Of a DNA stretch of 64,000 bases, positions 1 to 12,312 are shown piece after piece (the first letter of the stretch is position 1; each line of letters starts with the position of its first letter). The DNA is from Saxidomus purpurata (lineage: Eukaryota; Mollusca; Bivalvia; Venerida; Veneridae). The stretch lies in contig JAFMSR010000015.1 of the NCBI GenBank assembly GCA_022818135.1, positions 25,131,627-25,195,626 of the forward strand, given 5' to 3'. The position numbers were made by a program, and so were the translations under genes. The notes under the pieces were generated by a model, which was not told where the DNA came from, made no database searches, and saw only the letters and a program-made list of their open reading frames with translations.

Positions 1-1490
1 CGACAATTATATAAACGTAAGCCAATGCTCATACGTATTTGTCTTTACTTTTTGTTGACAGTTTTTTCATTTACATTTGTGATTAATTTAGTTAAATATT
101 ACCAACATCAATTTCGCCTTTTTTCTGATGGTTTCTTCCAAATATTTAATGTCTTGACAGCATTTCAAATGAAATTAATTATTTTCTAAAATGAAAGAAT
201 ATGCAATTTGAAAATCATCTCATTAAAAGAACAAGATCAAAATAATAATTAATCTGAGAGTCACAAAGAATTGATCATTTTGCAAGTTTAAAACTAACTG
301 TAATAGTATAGAGGCAACACTTTGAAAATAGCCATATTATTCAAAATGCCAAATGTCTATGCCTACACCCGCTGTTCTATTTATGTATGTTTCATTTTAA
401 CTACTATTTAGAAATATGAATCAATCCGAAGTTGACAATTTCTTAAATGTTTAGTAATTACCAGCAACCTGCACCTATGAAAAAAGTTCTGGAACTTAAT
501 TAAGACAATATGAACGCTTTAAAAAGATATTGAATTTAGTCGTCTAAATAAATCACGTGACCTTAGTATTTTGTCAAAATTACAGTTACTTGTTGCTCCT
601 TGGTCTCTGGTTCTTTGGCCTCGATAGATGTACAAAAGAAAGCATCTTAAATAGCTCTTTTCATCCTATAAATTGGAGTTAATGTATTAGAAGATCTCGT
701 TATTTAGCACGAGCTTTCTTCGTAACAGTTCTAAAGAAATTCATAATTTGTAAGAGTCATCATTCGATGTGACCAAGATTTCATTTGAGGTCAAAAGTAT
801 GGCGTATTGTGGTCAAACATATTATTTGCGGAGTTGTATGGTTTTTGCTGCTAAATTGTCTCCCTTTAAAGCAAAATTCTGTCTATTTATACTTGTAGAA
901 TGCTCTTATAATTTAAACAAATGGCTAGAAAATCATTAGCTGACATCATTTTATTCTTCAATATTGAAATAGGGAACACTGGGTATTATTAGGACACAGT
1001 AAGACATTAAATTTGTTAAGTCTAACCGGTACTTTGATTTTGTTATGAAAACATTAGCAAATAGACGAAAAAGATGATTCATGTTCAAGTGTACCTCCAT
1101 TCTCCCATATTTTGTTTTAAAAACTTGACAACATTTATTTCGATAATTGTTTGAAAATAAAGAACTTAGCCAAAACTCTTGCAGCCGTAACACTTCCCCT
1201 TACAGTATAGAACATAGAACAGAACATATATTTTATTATTGCTTTTCGATTTAAACTGTACATAGCTTATCATCCATATAAAAGCAAATTAATTAAGGTG
1301 GTGATCATAATTGTATTGCACAACACAAAATTGTTAAAAAAAATGTCATATAGCAAGTTTCTTAGTTGTAGAAAATATAAATAAATATCGTCTTGGAAAA
1401 TGAATTGATATATGTTTTCTTTGAAGCTTGTTTTCAGGATCCATATGTATTATTACAGCTTCGTACTATGTATACATCAATAAACATTGT
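1..1490. other. AT-rich intergenic DNA, no gene seen
   Basis: This stretch has no open frame with recognisable protein similarity, no clear exon with paired splice sites and no tandem array. The short open frames on both strands have the low-complexity composition expected of AT-rich non-coding DNA. Confidence 0.6.
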
Positions 1491-1608
1491 TAATTGTTTA
1501 AACTAATCATCACGTGGTATTTTGTGAGGAACTCACCAAATCAAATCGCTGTGAGGAGTTTGACACTGAACTATTTAACGAACTATATTTATTTATTCAA
1601 CCGCAGTT

Positions 1609-1731
1609 TCATACAGTTGTTACGTCGAGGAAGATGGATGCCCAATACCAGGTGCTGGAGATGTGAGCGGCTCCCTCTGTCGCCCGAAATGCCACATCGA
1701 CTCTATGTGTTGCCAAGAGCCATAGGTGAGT
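1609..1731 (+). CDS. Possible cysteine-rich exon (unassigned)
   Basis: After an acceptor-like CCGCAG at about 1600-1606, one frame reads a short peptide containing SYSCYVEEDGCPIPG and then SLCRPKC and DSMCCQEP before TAG at 1729-1731. It has six cysteines in about 38 residues. The CPxPG, C-x3-C and D-S-x-C-C spacing recalls part of a WAP or similar secreted disulfide-rich domain, but the full family signature is absent. The TAG is followed at once by GTGAGT, a good donor sequence, so the reading could end here or the exon could be spliced in another frame. No partner exon was found. The 38-bp minisatellite starts about 105 bp downstream. It could be a pseudo-exon or chance. Confidence 0.2.
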
Positions 1732-1837
1732 TCATTATTGAGTACACAAACATTACAAACATCACCTACACGATATATCGTGCATGCAACATTCGGTTGA
1801 AGCCTTACCCTGCTGGAATATCATGGATAATTCTGCT

Positions 1838-4275
1838 AGTGTAACATCAGCCGCGTAGTCTGCTCACGATCTGGTCATGTAACAACAGCCGCGTAGTCTG
1901 ATCACGATCTGGTCATGTAACAACAGCCGCGTAGTCTGATCACGATCTGGTCATGTAACAACAGCCGCGTAGTCTGATCACGATATGGTCATGTAACATC
2001 AGCCGCGTAGTCTGATCACGATCTGGTCATGTAACAACAGCCGCGTAGTCTGATCACGATATGGTCATGTAACATCAGCCGCGTAGTCTGATCACGATCT
2101 GGTCATGTAACAACAGCCGCGTAGTCTGATCACGATCTGGTCATGTAACATCAGCCGCGTAGTCTGATCACGATATGGTCATGTAACAACAGCCGCGTAG
2201 TCTGCTCACGATCTGGTCATGTAACAACAGCCGCGTAGTCTGATCACGATCTGGTCATGTAACAACAGCCGCGTAGTCTGATCACGATCTGGTCATGTAA
2301 CATCAGCCGCGTAGTCTGATCACGATCTGGTCATGTAACAACAGCCGCGTAGTCTGATCACGATCTGGTCATGTAACATCAGCCGCGTAGTCTGATCACG
2401 ATCTGGTCATGTAACAACAGCCGCGTAGTCTGATCACGATATGGTCATGTAACATCAGCCGCGTAGTCTGATCACGATCTGGTCATGTAACAACAGCCGC
2501 GTAGTCTGATCACGATCTGGTCATGTAACATCAGCCGCGTAGTCTGATCACGATCTGGTCATGTAACAACAGCCGCGTAGTCTGATCACGATATGGTCAT
2601 GTAACATCAGCCGCGTAGTCTGCTCACGATCTGGTCATGTAACAACAGCCGCGTAGTCTGATCACGATCTGGTCATGTAACATCAGCCGCGTAGTCTGAT
2701 CACGATATGGTCATGTAACATCAGCCGCGTAGTCTGCTCACGATCTGGTCATGTAACATCAGCCGCGTAGTCTGCTCACGATCTGGTCATGTAACATCAG
2801 CCGCGTAGTCTGCTCACGATCTGGTCATGTAACATCAGCCGCGTAGTCTGATCACGATCTGGTCATGTAACATCAGCCGCGTAGTCTGCTCACGATCTGG
2901 TCATGTAACATCAGCCGCGTAGTCTGCTCACGATATGGTCATGTAACAACAGCCGCGTAGTCTGCTCACGATCTGGTCATGTAACATCAGCCGCGTAGTC
3001 TGATCACGATCTGGTCATGTAACAACAGCCGCGTAGTCTGATCACGATCTGGTCGTGTAACATCAGCCGCGTAGTCTGCTCACGATCTGGTCGTGTAACA
3101 ACAGCCGCGTAGTCTGATCACGATCCGGTCGTGTAACAACAGCCGCGTAGTCTGCTCACGATCCGGTCGTGTAACAACAGCCGCGTAGTCTGCTCACGAT
3201 CCGGTCGTGTAACAACAGCCGCGTAGTCTGATCACGATCTGGTCGTGTAACATCAGCCGCGTAGTCTGCTCACGATCTGGTCGTGTAACATCAGCCGCGT
3301 AGTCTGATCACGATCTGGTCGTGTAACATCAGCCGCGTAGTCTGATGACGATCTGGTCGTGTAACATCAGCCGCGTAGTCTGATCACGATGTGGTCGTGT
3401 AACATCAGCCGCGTTGTCTGCTCACGATCTGGTCGTGTAACATCAGCCGCGTAGTCTGCTCACGATCTGGTCGTGTAACAACAGCCGCCGATCACGATCT
3501 GGTCGTGTAACATCAGCCGCGTAGTCTGCTCACGATCTGGTCATGTAACAACAGCCGCGTAGTCTGATCACGATCTGGTCGTGTAACATCAGCCGCGTAG
3601 TCTGCTCACGATCTGGTCATGTAACATCAGCCGCGTAGTCTGATCACGATCTGGTCATGTAACAACAGCCGCGTAGTCTGATCACGATCTGGTCATGTAA
3701 CATCAGCCGCGTAGTCTGCTCACGATCTGGTCACGATCTGGTCGTGTAACAACAGCCGCGTAGTCTGATCATGATCTGGTCGTGTAACATCAGCCGCGTA
3801 GTCTGCTCACGATCTGGTCGTGTAACAACAGCCGCGTAGTCTGATCACGATCTGGTCGTGTAACATCAGCCGCGTTGTCTGCTCACGATCTGGTCATGTA
3901 ACATCAGCCGCGTAGTCTGATCACGATCTGGTCATGTAACAACAGCCGCGTAGTCTGCTCACGATCTGGTCATGTAACATCAGCCGCGTAGTCTGCTCAC
4001 GATCTGGTCATGTAATATCAGCCGCGTAGTCTGATCACGATCTGGTCATGTAACATCAGCCGCGTAGTCTGCTCACGATCTGGTCATGTAACATCAGCCG
4101 CGTAGTCTGCTCACGATCTGGTCATGTATCATCAGCCGCGTAGTCTGCTCACTATCTGGTCATGTAACATCAGCCGCGTAGTCTGCTCACGATCTGGTCA
4201 TGTAACATCAGCCGCGTAGTCTGCTCACGATCTGGTCATGTAACAACAGCCGCGTAGTTTGATCACCATCTGGTC
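1838..4275. repeat. 38-bp minisatellite array, ~64 copies
   Basis: About 64 head-to-tail copies of a 38-bp unit of the form GTAACAACAGCCGCGTAGTC followed by TGATCACGATCTGGTCAT. The spacing of GGTCATGT is exactly 38 bp over long runs. Copies differ at a few fixed positions: AAC/ATC after GTAAC, TGA/TGC before TCACG, CTGG/ATGG/CCGG, and TCATGT/TCGTGT. The G variant is concentrated at about 3050-3560 and 3750-3870. One unit near 3487 lacks about 8 bp, and one near 3721-3745 carries a short internal duplication. The edge units (first at about 1838, last at about 4236-4275) are the most diverged. The unit length is not a multiple of three and all frames contain stops, so it is not coding. There are no unique spacers. 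Confidence 0.97.
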
Positions 4276-7200
4276 AAGATCTACACTAATTACTGGCTTC
4301 TTCTTTCATTCCAATGTCTTCATTTGTACCATTTTGCTGCTCAGTGTTGTAAAATGGAAATTTGTAATGACCATTTTGAAAAGTGTTAACTTCACAGTCC
4401 AGGAAAGCTATTGAAGATTGGTATTTTTAAATTATATATATAAAAATTGTATATAAATTTACGTATCACAATAGATGTTACACAGTGTATACATTTTATG
4501 CAATATAGAAACAGTGATTAACATGTACGCCTGGAGGACACCTATAGGTCACTGTAAACAACGTTCAGTTTACCTTTTCGTCATTTAAGCTAGAGAACTT
4601 GCATTTCATACTTTATCTATTGTTCCTAACTAATGTTTAGTCATCCTGATAAAAAATTTAAATCGAATTAAAATGAAAAAGAAATAAATTCACAGTTTAG
4701 GATTTTAAAAAAATTGTCAATGTACTAGCATGTTTTATTGAGGTTATATACCGGTACATTAACAGTTCTAGGGGGTCAAATATATCGTATTATTGAACTA
4801 TGGGTTATATTACCCTAAAAAATGGTCACATTGGTTTATAGTTAAAAATGATTCTCAAAACACAATGGATGCTTTAAAAATATATAAGAAATAAGATTTA
4901 TTAAGTTATTTCTGTTATTGACAAATACAAATTAAGATATACATAATTTTAGTTTATCATTCAATCTAGGTTAGACAAAATGTATTATGGTAGATTTTTC
5001 TCTTTATTCAATGTGAATCAAACTGTTATCAACAGTCGTGTAATTTTTAGCTTGTACAACAACGAACGCAGGTTTAATTATTCAAGGTTTATGAAGTATC
5101 ATTGATTATTGTTTTATCTAAAATATTTGAATGTCACTTTGGAACAGGTATTATCATTTTAAGTCTTAAAATCTTATTACCGTTCAAAGTGACCATTCAT
5201 GTATTTTACATAATAACGTCATTAATCAATGATTTACTACTCCTTATTATTAATTCGTTCGTTCCTTAGTTGTACAACCCAAAATAAATCTGTAAACACT
5301 TTTGATTACTTGAAATTTTTTAAAGAGGACAATCTACCAATAATGACATTTTGTTAACTAGATTGAATGATAAACTAATATTGTTTTGTTCTCTATTTTC
5401 AGTACATCGGAGATGACCATCTTAAATGTCGAAAAGAAATAAAATGAATGAAAAGTGTAATCTTGTATGAGTGTGAAATTAAAACTAAATGCTGCAGCTT
5501 AAACTGTTTTTTTTTTTTTTTTTTTTTTTACTTCTATTTGAACTTCGTGTACAATTCCTTTGGCCATCACCTATGTGCACTGACATTTAAAAGCATAAAC
5601 ACATTGCAAACCAATCTTACTCGACTTGGAGTCTGTGACGATTGCATGTATTGTGAATTTCTTGTTTTAATATGCTTTTAAAAAATCCGAGTCTCTAATC
5701 GATGTAAAGAAAGTAAATGAGACTAACTCTCCGTTAAGACTTTATTTCATGATGTTGACAGAATCACGGTCCAACTGTTTTAAAGCGCAAGAAGGGTTTA
5801 ACTTTTATCTGGACCGATTTGTTCGAAATAAGATAACAGTCGGTTACGTTTAAAGGTTATAGTTCATAATCTACAGTGTAAAAGACTTATTTAAACTAAT
5901 TTGTGCAGTCAAGAGAATGAGGACTAAAACGCTTCAACGCAGAGTCAAAATATTTTCAGTCCAAACTCAGCCGACGCTTAAAGTTAAAGTTTCCGACAAC
6001 TGGGTCCAAATCTTAGAGAAATATGGTTAACTTACCCTTATATAATGTCCAAACATTGTGGGGAAAGTCAGCCTCCACTACCGGGGCCCGTCAAAACACG
6101 ACACTTCTTTACACTGTCATGTGTCTATAGACCAAGTGTAAATGCTTTATAATTAAAACCAAGACATCATCCAGAAAAAAGTATACATCGAAGGGAACTA
6201 ACTCTAAAATACTTTTATATATAAGTGTATGGAGGGTTGTTCTATGCACTCAGTATTTAAAACAGCAAAGAAAAGACAGACAGACAGACAGACAGACAAA
6301 TGAAAGACAGAAAACATAAAGAAGCAGACAACTTCGTCTGTGAAATAATATGCAATGATTAGTAACTTTGTTGTTTTTTTCTTGATATTTGAACATAGGT
6401 TCTTATTCAGTGTTGGAATCTGCAGAAACAATAATAGGAAAGTCCTCGATAAAAAACAAACAAACAAACAAAACTAGATATATCTACACGTTTATACTGC
6501 ATGACAGAAACCAGATCTAAGCATTTAAACTGCTGAAAGACTGATTGAAAAAATAAGAAAACAGTTCTGCATGAAGATTTTCTTGGACTATAGTCTTCAT
6601 GTAACGACAGGAAATTTAATTATTTCCTATGCTAATCAATGAATGATTTTCAGAGCTTTTAAAATGTAGGATTTTTATTGAAATAAAAGTGATTTGAAAA
6701 GAAGTAGCTACTCTAACCTCTACGGCGGCGAAGAAGAAAAAAAAACAGTGTCGTCTGGGATTGAATCACAACAGTAGTGTGCTTACCGACGCGACTGGGT
6801 GTCACTAGGTCAATGTCATATTGACCTCTTAACCTTTTCTTGATAAATAAATCCCCTTTCTAGGCAGTGCCTTATTTCATAGCATTTCCCAAGCCGTTAA
6901 TTTTATTACACTTCCCTTTCTTGATGGATTCGGTTCATTTTAAGTAACTTCAAGGTTAAACTTAAGTAGACATTCAAATGTCAAAATGCAGGCACGTAGC
7001 TGCCGTTACGCACAATACGCACGTGCGAATACATCGCAAGCAAAGATCAAAACTTAAATGTCCCGAAAATGCAATACAAATGAAAGGATGAAGGGGGTGG
7101 GGTGAGAGTTACAAGCGATAGATCCGGAACGTACCCGTTTGTTCTCGCCAAAAAGACCAAACATGGCTTTAAAATGCTCAAATTTTCCTCGCTGGATTCG

Positions 7201-7470
7201 CCTGCAGTCTTAAAACAAATAATTTTCTCAAAGGACGAGCTTATCCTACATATATTTTTCGCGTTTTTCTCACTTCGCTAATCTCGCGGAATATTCATTT
7301 AAAATAGATGTACTATAACAGAGAAATCTCCTTTCGTAAATTTATATTAGCGAGTAAGTTTGTCTGCTCACAAATCGCGAAGTTTTCGTCATCCAAAAGT
7401 TATATAATTCATAGTACCAAAATATCTCAAATTTGTTATGCAAAATTATGATATAATTTGAAGTTCGAAA
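4276..7470. other. Intergenic DNA with minor simple repeats
   Basis: No gene was recognised. The stretch contains a poly-T run (about 5508-5529), a CAGA tetranucleotide run (about 6275-6298) and a short AAAC run (about 6455-6473). Small open frames have no recognisable similarity or splice context. Confidence 0.55.
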
Positions 7471-7473
7471 ATA

Positions 7474-9450
7474 TCTCAAAAGTGCTCACTGAATAATGTT
7501 CCCTGGGAGAATTTCTACCTAAACATTTACTCGCCATGAGTAGTGCTCTTTGAACAGTTTCCACTGAAAAAAATCCTCTTGGCGAGAAGTGCCCACTGAA
7601 CAATGTTCACTGTGAGTAGTGCTTACTTAGCAATTTAAATGCGAGTTGTGCTCACCGAACAGTGCTCTATGTGAGAAGTACTGACTGAACAGTACTCTCT
7701 GTGAGTAGTGCTCACTGAACAATGCTCACCATCAATAGTGCTCACTGAAAAGTACTCACTGTCAGTAGTGCTTACTGAACAGTACTCATCGTAAGTAGTG
7801 CTCACTGGACAGTACTCACCATGAGAAACACTCAGTGAACAATGATTTGCATCAGAAGTCCTCCCTGAAAAGAACTAACTCTGAACTAACGTTCACTGAA
7901 CATTGTGAGAAGTGCTCACTGAACAGTAATCAACGTGAGTAGTACTCACCTAGAATAGTGTTCACTGAACAATGCCCACAGGGTAAATTGCTCACTGAAC
8001 AATGAACAAAGTCAGTAGCGCGAGAAGTGCTCACTGAACAAGGCTCAATGTGAGAAGTGCTCACTGAACAATGCTCACTGAACAATGCTCACCATGAGAA
8101 GTGCTCACTGAACAGTACTCATTGTGAGTAGTGCTCACTGAACAATGCTCACCATGAGAAGTGATCACTGAACAGTACTCAGTGTGAGTAGTACTCACTG
8201 AACAATGCTCACAACACTCATTGTGAGTAATACTCACTGAACAACACTCACCATGAGTAGTGCTCACTGAACAATGCTCACCGTGAGTAGTACTCTATGA
8301 ACAACACTCACCGTGAGTAGTGCTCACTGAACAACACTCACCATGAGAAGTTCTCACTGAACAACACTCACCATGAGTAGTACTCACTGAACAACATTCA
8401 CCGTGAGTAGTACTCTATGAACAACACTCACCGTGAGTAGTGCTCACTGAACAATGATCACCGTGAGTAGTACTCACTGAACAACACTAACCATGAGTAG
8501 TACTCACTGAACAAAGCTCATTGTGAGTAGTGCTCCTGAAATGCTCACCGTGAGTAATACTGAACAACACTCACCATGAGTAATACTCACTGAACAACAC
8601 TCACCATGAGTAGTACTCACTGAACAACACTCACCATGAGTAGTACTCACTGAAAACAAGCTCATCGTGAGTACTACTCACTGAACAACACTCACCGTGA
8701 GTAGTACTCACTGAACAACACTCACCGTGAGTAGTACTCACTGAACAACACTCACCGTGAGTAATACTCACTGAACAACACTCACCGTGAGTAGTACTCA
8801 CTGAACAACACTCACCGTGAGTAGTACTCACTGAACAACACTCACCATGAGTAGTACTCACTGAACAACACTCACCGTGAGTAACACTCACTGAACAACA
8901 CTCACCGTGAGTAGTACTCACTGAACAATGCTCACCGTGAGTAACACTCACTGAACAACACTCACCGTGAGTAATACTCACTGAACAACACTCACCGTGA
9001 GTAATACTCACTGAACAACACTCACCGTGAGTAGTACTCACTGAACAACACTCACCGTGAATAGTACTCACTGAACAACACTCACCGTGAGTAATACTCA
9101 CTGAACAACACTCACCGTGAGTAATACTCACTGAACAACACTCACCGTGAGTAATACTCACTGAACAACACTCACCATGAGTAATACTCACTGAACAACA
9201 CTCACCATGAGAAGTATTCACTGAACAAAGCTCATTGTGAGTAGTGCTCACTGAACAATGCTCACCGTGAGAAATGCTCACTGTGAGTAGTGCTCACTGA
9301 ACAATGCTCACTGTGAGTAGTGCTCACTGAACAACGCTCACCGTGATAAATGCTCACTGAACAACACTCACTGTGAGAAGTGCTCACTGAACAACATTTA
9401 CTGTGAGTAGTGCTCACCAAACAGTTCTCACTTAATAATGTTCACTGAGC
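7474..9450. repeat. 30-bp minisatellite with palindromic unit
   Basis: A tandem array with a core unit of exactly 30 bp, GTAGTACTCACTGAACAACA followed by CTCACCGTGA. It is almost uniform from about 8640 to 9230 and progressively diverged on both sides (7474-8100 and 9290-9450). Each unit carries two inverted repeats: CTCAC-C-GTGAG and GTGAGTA-G-TACTCAC. Because the period is a multiple of three, the - strand of the core stays open for 216 codons and reads a Cys-containing decapeptide repeat (THGECCSVSI type). Nothing else supports coding use: no splice context, no signal peptide and a decayed frame outside the core. Confidence 0.95.
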
Positions 9451-10390
9451 AAAACTCATATAAAATGAGGATGGCGTTTTGAAAAAAGGGGGTGGGGTAC
9501 TTCTTGAAATATAAATGAATACAAATCATTTTATAGTTTTTGAAAAAAATTGGACAGTTTTGCGACCGTGCGACCACATACACGCATCGCAATGGAAACT
9601 CCCGATTTCAAACGAAATCGGGAAACAAATGCTAACTTTAGTAACCTGTCAAGCCTCCCCGATGGGGATTTGCAAACTAGTTAATAAGTTAACTTTTACA
9701 TATGTAACTTCTTTTGCTACAGTATATATAGCAGAATTGTGTAGCATTTCAAACAGTAAATAAATTTCAAAATATCAACATATCGAAGTTAACATTAACT
9801 TATATTTCGATTTTTTAAGTGGAATTGCGCCAATTGTTTTTTTTAAATGTGAAAGAAGAAAGTGTTTTGATACAGTCAAAGCGTTTTCGTTGTGCTTGTA
9901 CGTATCGTGTACGTTTTATATAGCTAGCAAATAACACTTTACATCGTATACAAATGACAATATACATGTTACATCGAACCAATTCAAAAGTACAACGAAT
10001 GTGAAAGAAAGGTGTCAATTGAATGCTTTTGTTATGTCAGAATAAAATCTTAGGGACTGAATGGAACACCCTTCAATGATTATCTAATATGTTTAGACAG
10101 GCAGCGATACAAGTTGGTCTTTTTAAAGAAGAAAGCTACCAGAGACCCAAGATGGCTGAGGTTTTCCTTCCGAACCTCATATTTGGTTTCGCCATTGACT
10201 TAATTATACCCAGTCTAGTGGCGTAACGTTGTCCACAAAATAAAAAGAGCACGTGAGGTACTGGCTGCAGGTATTTTGATGCTTTTAAATCTATTATATC
10301 ATAAATATATGTGTTTATAATCAGTGGAGACAGGTTAGGGGCGGATATAGACCAGGCTTGCCTGGGGGCTGACTCTTGGTGGGTGCGGGA
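9451..10390. other. Intergenic DNA, no gene seen
   Basis: There is no recognisable coding, RNA or repeat feature. An open frame at 9515-9763 (+) has no family resemblance and no splice context. Confidence 0.5.
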
Positions 10391-10397
10391 GGTGTTT

Positions 10398-10710
10398 CCC
10401 TTCCCGACGGGAAAAACATTGAACTGTGTTTATGAAATGGTGTAATTTCCAGCATATTTCAACTATTCGGAAGCACATAACTTGCAACTGCAAAGTGTTT
10501 AGGAGGCAATTCAAAAACAATGTCATATACACAAGACATACATATAAATGTTAACAGCCCCCCTCCCCCTCCCGACGGGAAAAATAGTTGAAATTTGTCT
10601 ATGAAAAGGTGCAATTGACACCATATTTTAAATACTCTGAAGTATCTAACTTGCAACAAAAACAATGTCAAACACACAATCGTTAATACAAGACATACAT
10701 GTAATATTTA
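10398..10710. repeat. Diverged tandem duplication (~165-bp unit)
   Basis: Two neighbouring copies share CCCGACGGGAAAAA, then AACTGTG/AATTTGT-CTATGAAA, GGTG-AATT, ACTTGCAAC, AACAATGTCA and ACAAGACATACAT in the same order, starting near 10398 and 10568. They are clearly homologous but well diverged, so this is an old local duplication. The short open frames across it are by-products. No function is apparent. Confidence 0.75.
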
Positions 10711-10732
10711 CACCAATAACAGACACATGGGA

Positions 10733-10830
10733 TTTGGACAACTTATGCCCCACTTCTTACCAATGAATACATGTAGAACCCGATACATGTGACCGTGGTT
10801 TTAAGGTCTCATCCAATAGAGAATAATTAA
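10733..10830 (-). repeat. SINE core fragment (GGATGAGAC family)
   Basis: The reverse strand reads GGATGAGACCTTAAAACCAC, then GGTCACATGTATC. The same order occurs on the + strand at about 52909-52960 (GGATGAGACTTTAAACCAAG, then ATCCTATGTATC). Two loci sharing such a block in opposite orientation indicate a dispersed SINE-type family. The tRNA-like head is not clear at this copy. Confidence 0.5.
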
Positions 10831-11066
10831 ATTATTAATAATCTAAGCGCACAGGAACTTTATATTCAATCACAAGAATAAAAAGGAATATTGTATCTTG
10901 CGAAAAAAACACCCTCTTTTTAAATAATTTGTTTCACGATCAGTGTTCTTAATCTGTGCTTAGTGGTAGTGCGGGATATCGTAACATCACACCCGAACAG
11001 TAGTCAGTCTTTACATCTACGACTTCGCCCACCGTCAGATATAATAAAGTTATACACTAATAATAA

Positions 11067-11930
11067 ATGACACATATATCAAAACCTGCTTGGAATAGTG
11101 AATTGTTGGACAGTGTCCCACTTGGAGGTGAGCAGACTCATCTTCTTATTGTTATCTGCAAGTCCAACTTTGGTGACAAAAACGTCCTTGTCAGGGGGAT
11201 CAAAACAATGCTTGCAGATGCCATATTAATTTACTTACAAAACAAAGGGAAGCCAATCAAGCAATCGCGTAAAAAGTATAAAAGAATGCCCGTTCAATGG
11301 ACAAATCACTTTGAATTATCTAAATTTCAAATCTTGATCATTTTGACATTGACAGAACTGGGGATCTTTTAAAGTCTGTATAAGACCTTATATATATATC
11401 CCTAGTGAGGCATCATTTTTAATGAATTTTTGGCGTTTTTAAATTTTCGATTGTTCAAACCAATCGTACGCACCTGCGAACTGCTTATGCCCAGGCAACT
11501 TTTGTTTCGTCTACAATCTACATAGGTTCTTGGAAACGCACCTAAATTGTTCAGAAATTTAAAAAACCACAGGCTTCCGGGGGCCTCGGCCGCTTTGCCC
11601 TGGACCCACCAGGGGTCCTACGGCCCCATGGTCCCAGCAAAATATGTGCGTACATTACAAATAGGACTAGCTACGCCCCTGTCAAACGTCTTTGACATTC
11701 TTGAGCCTAAAAGGTTATCACTAAAAAACGATATAAAATTTAAAGAAATTAATTCGTTCTAATCTATAATATTTAATACTGATTTCCCAACCTGTCTTCC
11801 AATGTAAAAACAAAAAAAGAACGCATACATGACATTACAGCTTGTCATGTACAAGTCCGACATAAGGTAAGAAGATTGATCTGCCCTAACATCGTCAGAC
11901 ATCCACGGTTCCCCTACGATTGGCGCGTAG
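11067..11930. other. Intergenic DNA with a GC-rich repeat-like patch
   Basis: An open frame at 11067-11372 (+, 101 codons) has no recognisable family and no supporting splice sites, so I do not call it a gene. The patch at about 11570-11650 (CCGGGGGCCTCGGCCGC ... CCATGGTCCCAGC) is far more GC-rich than its surroundings and looks like part of a dispersed element. Confidence 0.4.
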
Positions 11931-11943
11931 TGAAACTGTGACA

Positions 11944-12005
11944 ATCGGAAGTCCTCGGCAGATTCCGTTACCCTACATCAAAGCAATCTGCCGAGGTGTT
12001 CCGAT
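11944..12005. repeat. Hairpin: 21-bp arms, 20-nt loop
   Basis: The left arm (11944-11964, ending CCTCGGCAGATT) and right arm (11985-12005, starting AATCTGCCGAGG) are reverse complements with 19 of 21 matches, including a perfect 12-bp inner stem. The outer ATCGGAA/TTCCGAT also pairs. It could be a tiny palindromic element, a structured RNA motif or the remnant of a MITE. No gene start or end is close by. Confidence 0.8.
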
Positions 12006-12049
12006 GGACAACCGTTGACCTTTGTGATAAATATCACCTTATAGACGAG

Positions 12050-12312
12050 ATTGAAATGATAGATATTTATCGTCGCAATATCTTTGAAACATTTGTACAA
12101 TAGGAAGTTAAGTAACAGTTCCACTTAATTCTATGTTTCCTAAAATACAGTTATACTTGAAACAGGAATGTACAAATTTTCCTGCAGTATGTTCTTAAAA
12201 GTAGGTAAATACGAAGAGGGAAACTAAGTAAGATCTATAAACTATTCTCAAAATGTGTTACAGAGGTAGGCACGTTTGAAAAAATATGTGTCAGTTATCA
12301 ATCGTATTATTT
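12050..12312 (+). repeat. Copy A of ~260-bp segment flanking the cGLR gene
   Basis: It aligns over its length with 20745-21010 in the same orientation. Shared blocks in order are TTTATCGTCG, GGAAGTTAAGTA, ACAAATTTTCCTGC, AGAGGGAA, a TTACAG[AT]GGTAGGCA block and TTATCAAT. The copies are clearly diverged. It lies 3.5 kb upstream of the Mab-21-like ORF. It may be a dispersed repeat or the relic of a local duplication. Confidence 0.8.

Noticed and set aside
1838..4275. CRISPR-like or integron-like array
   Set aside because: The 38-bp units are directly adjacent with no unique spacers, and the context is an animal genome. It is an ordinary tandem minisatellite.
8631..9281. 216-residue Cys-rich decapeptide protein on the - strand
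   Set aside because: The frame is open only because the repeat period is 30 bp and the unit lacks stops. There is no signal peptide, start context or splice support, and the frame breaks wherever units diverge.
11067..11372. 101-codon frame with a hydrophobic middle
   Set aside because: No recognisable domain, no splice partners, and composition typical of chance frames in this region.
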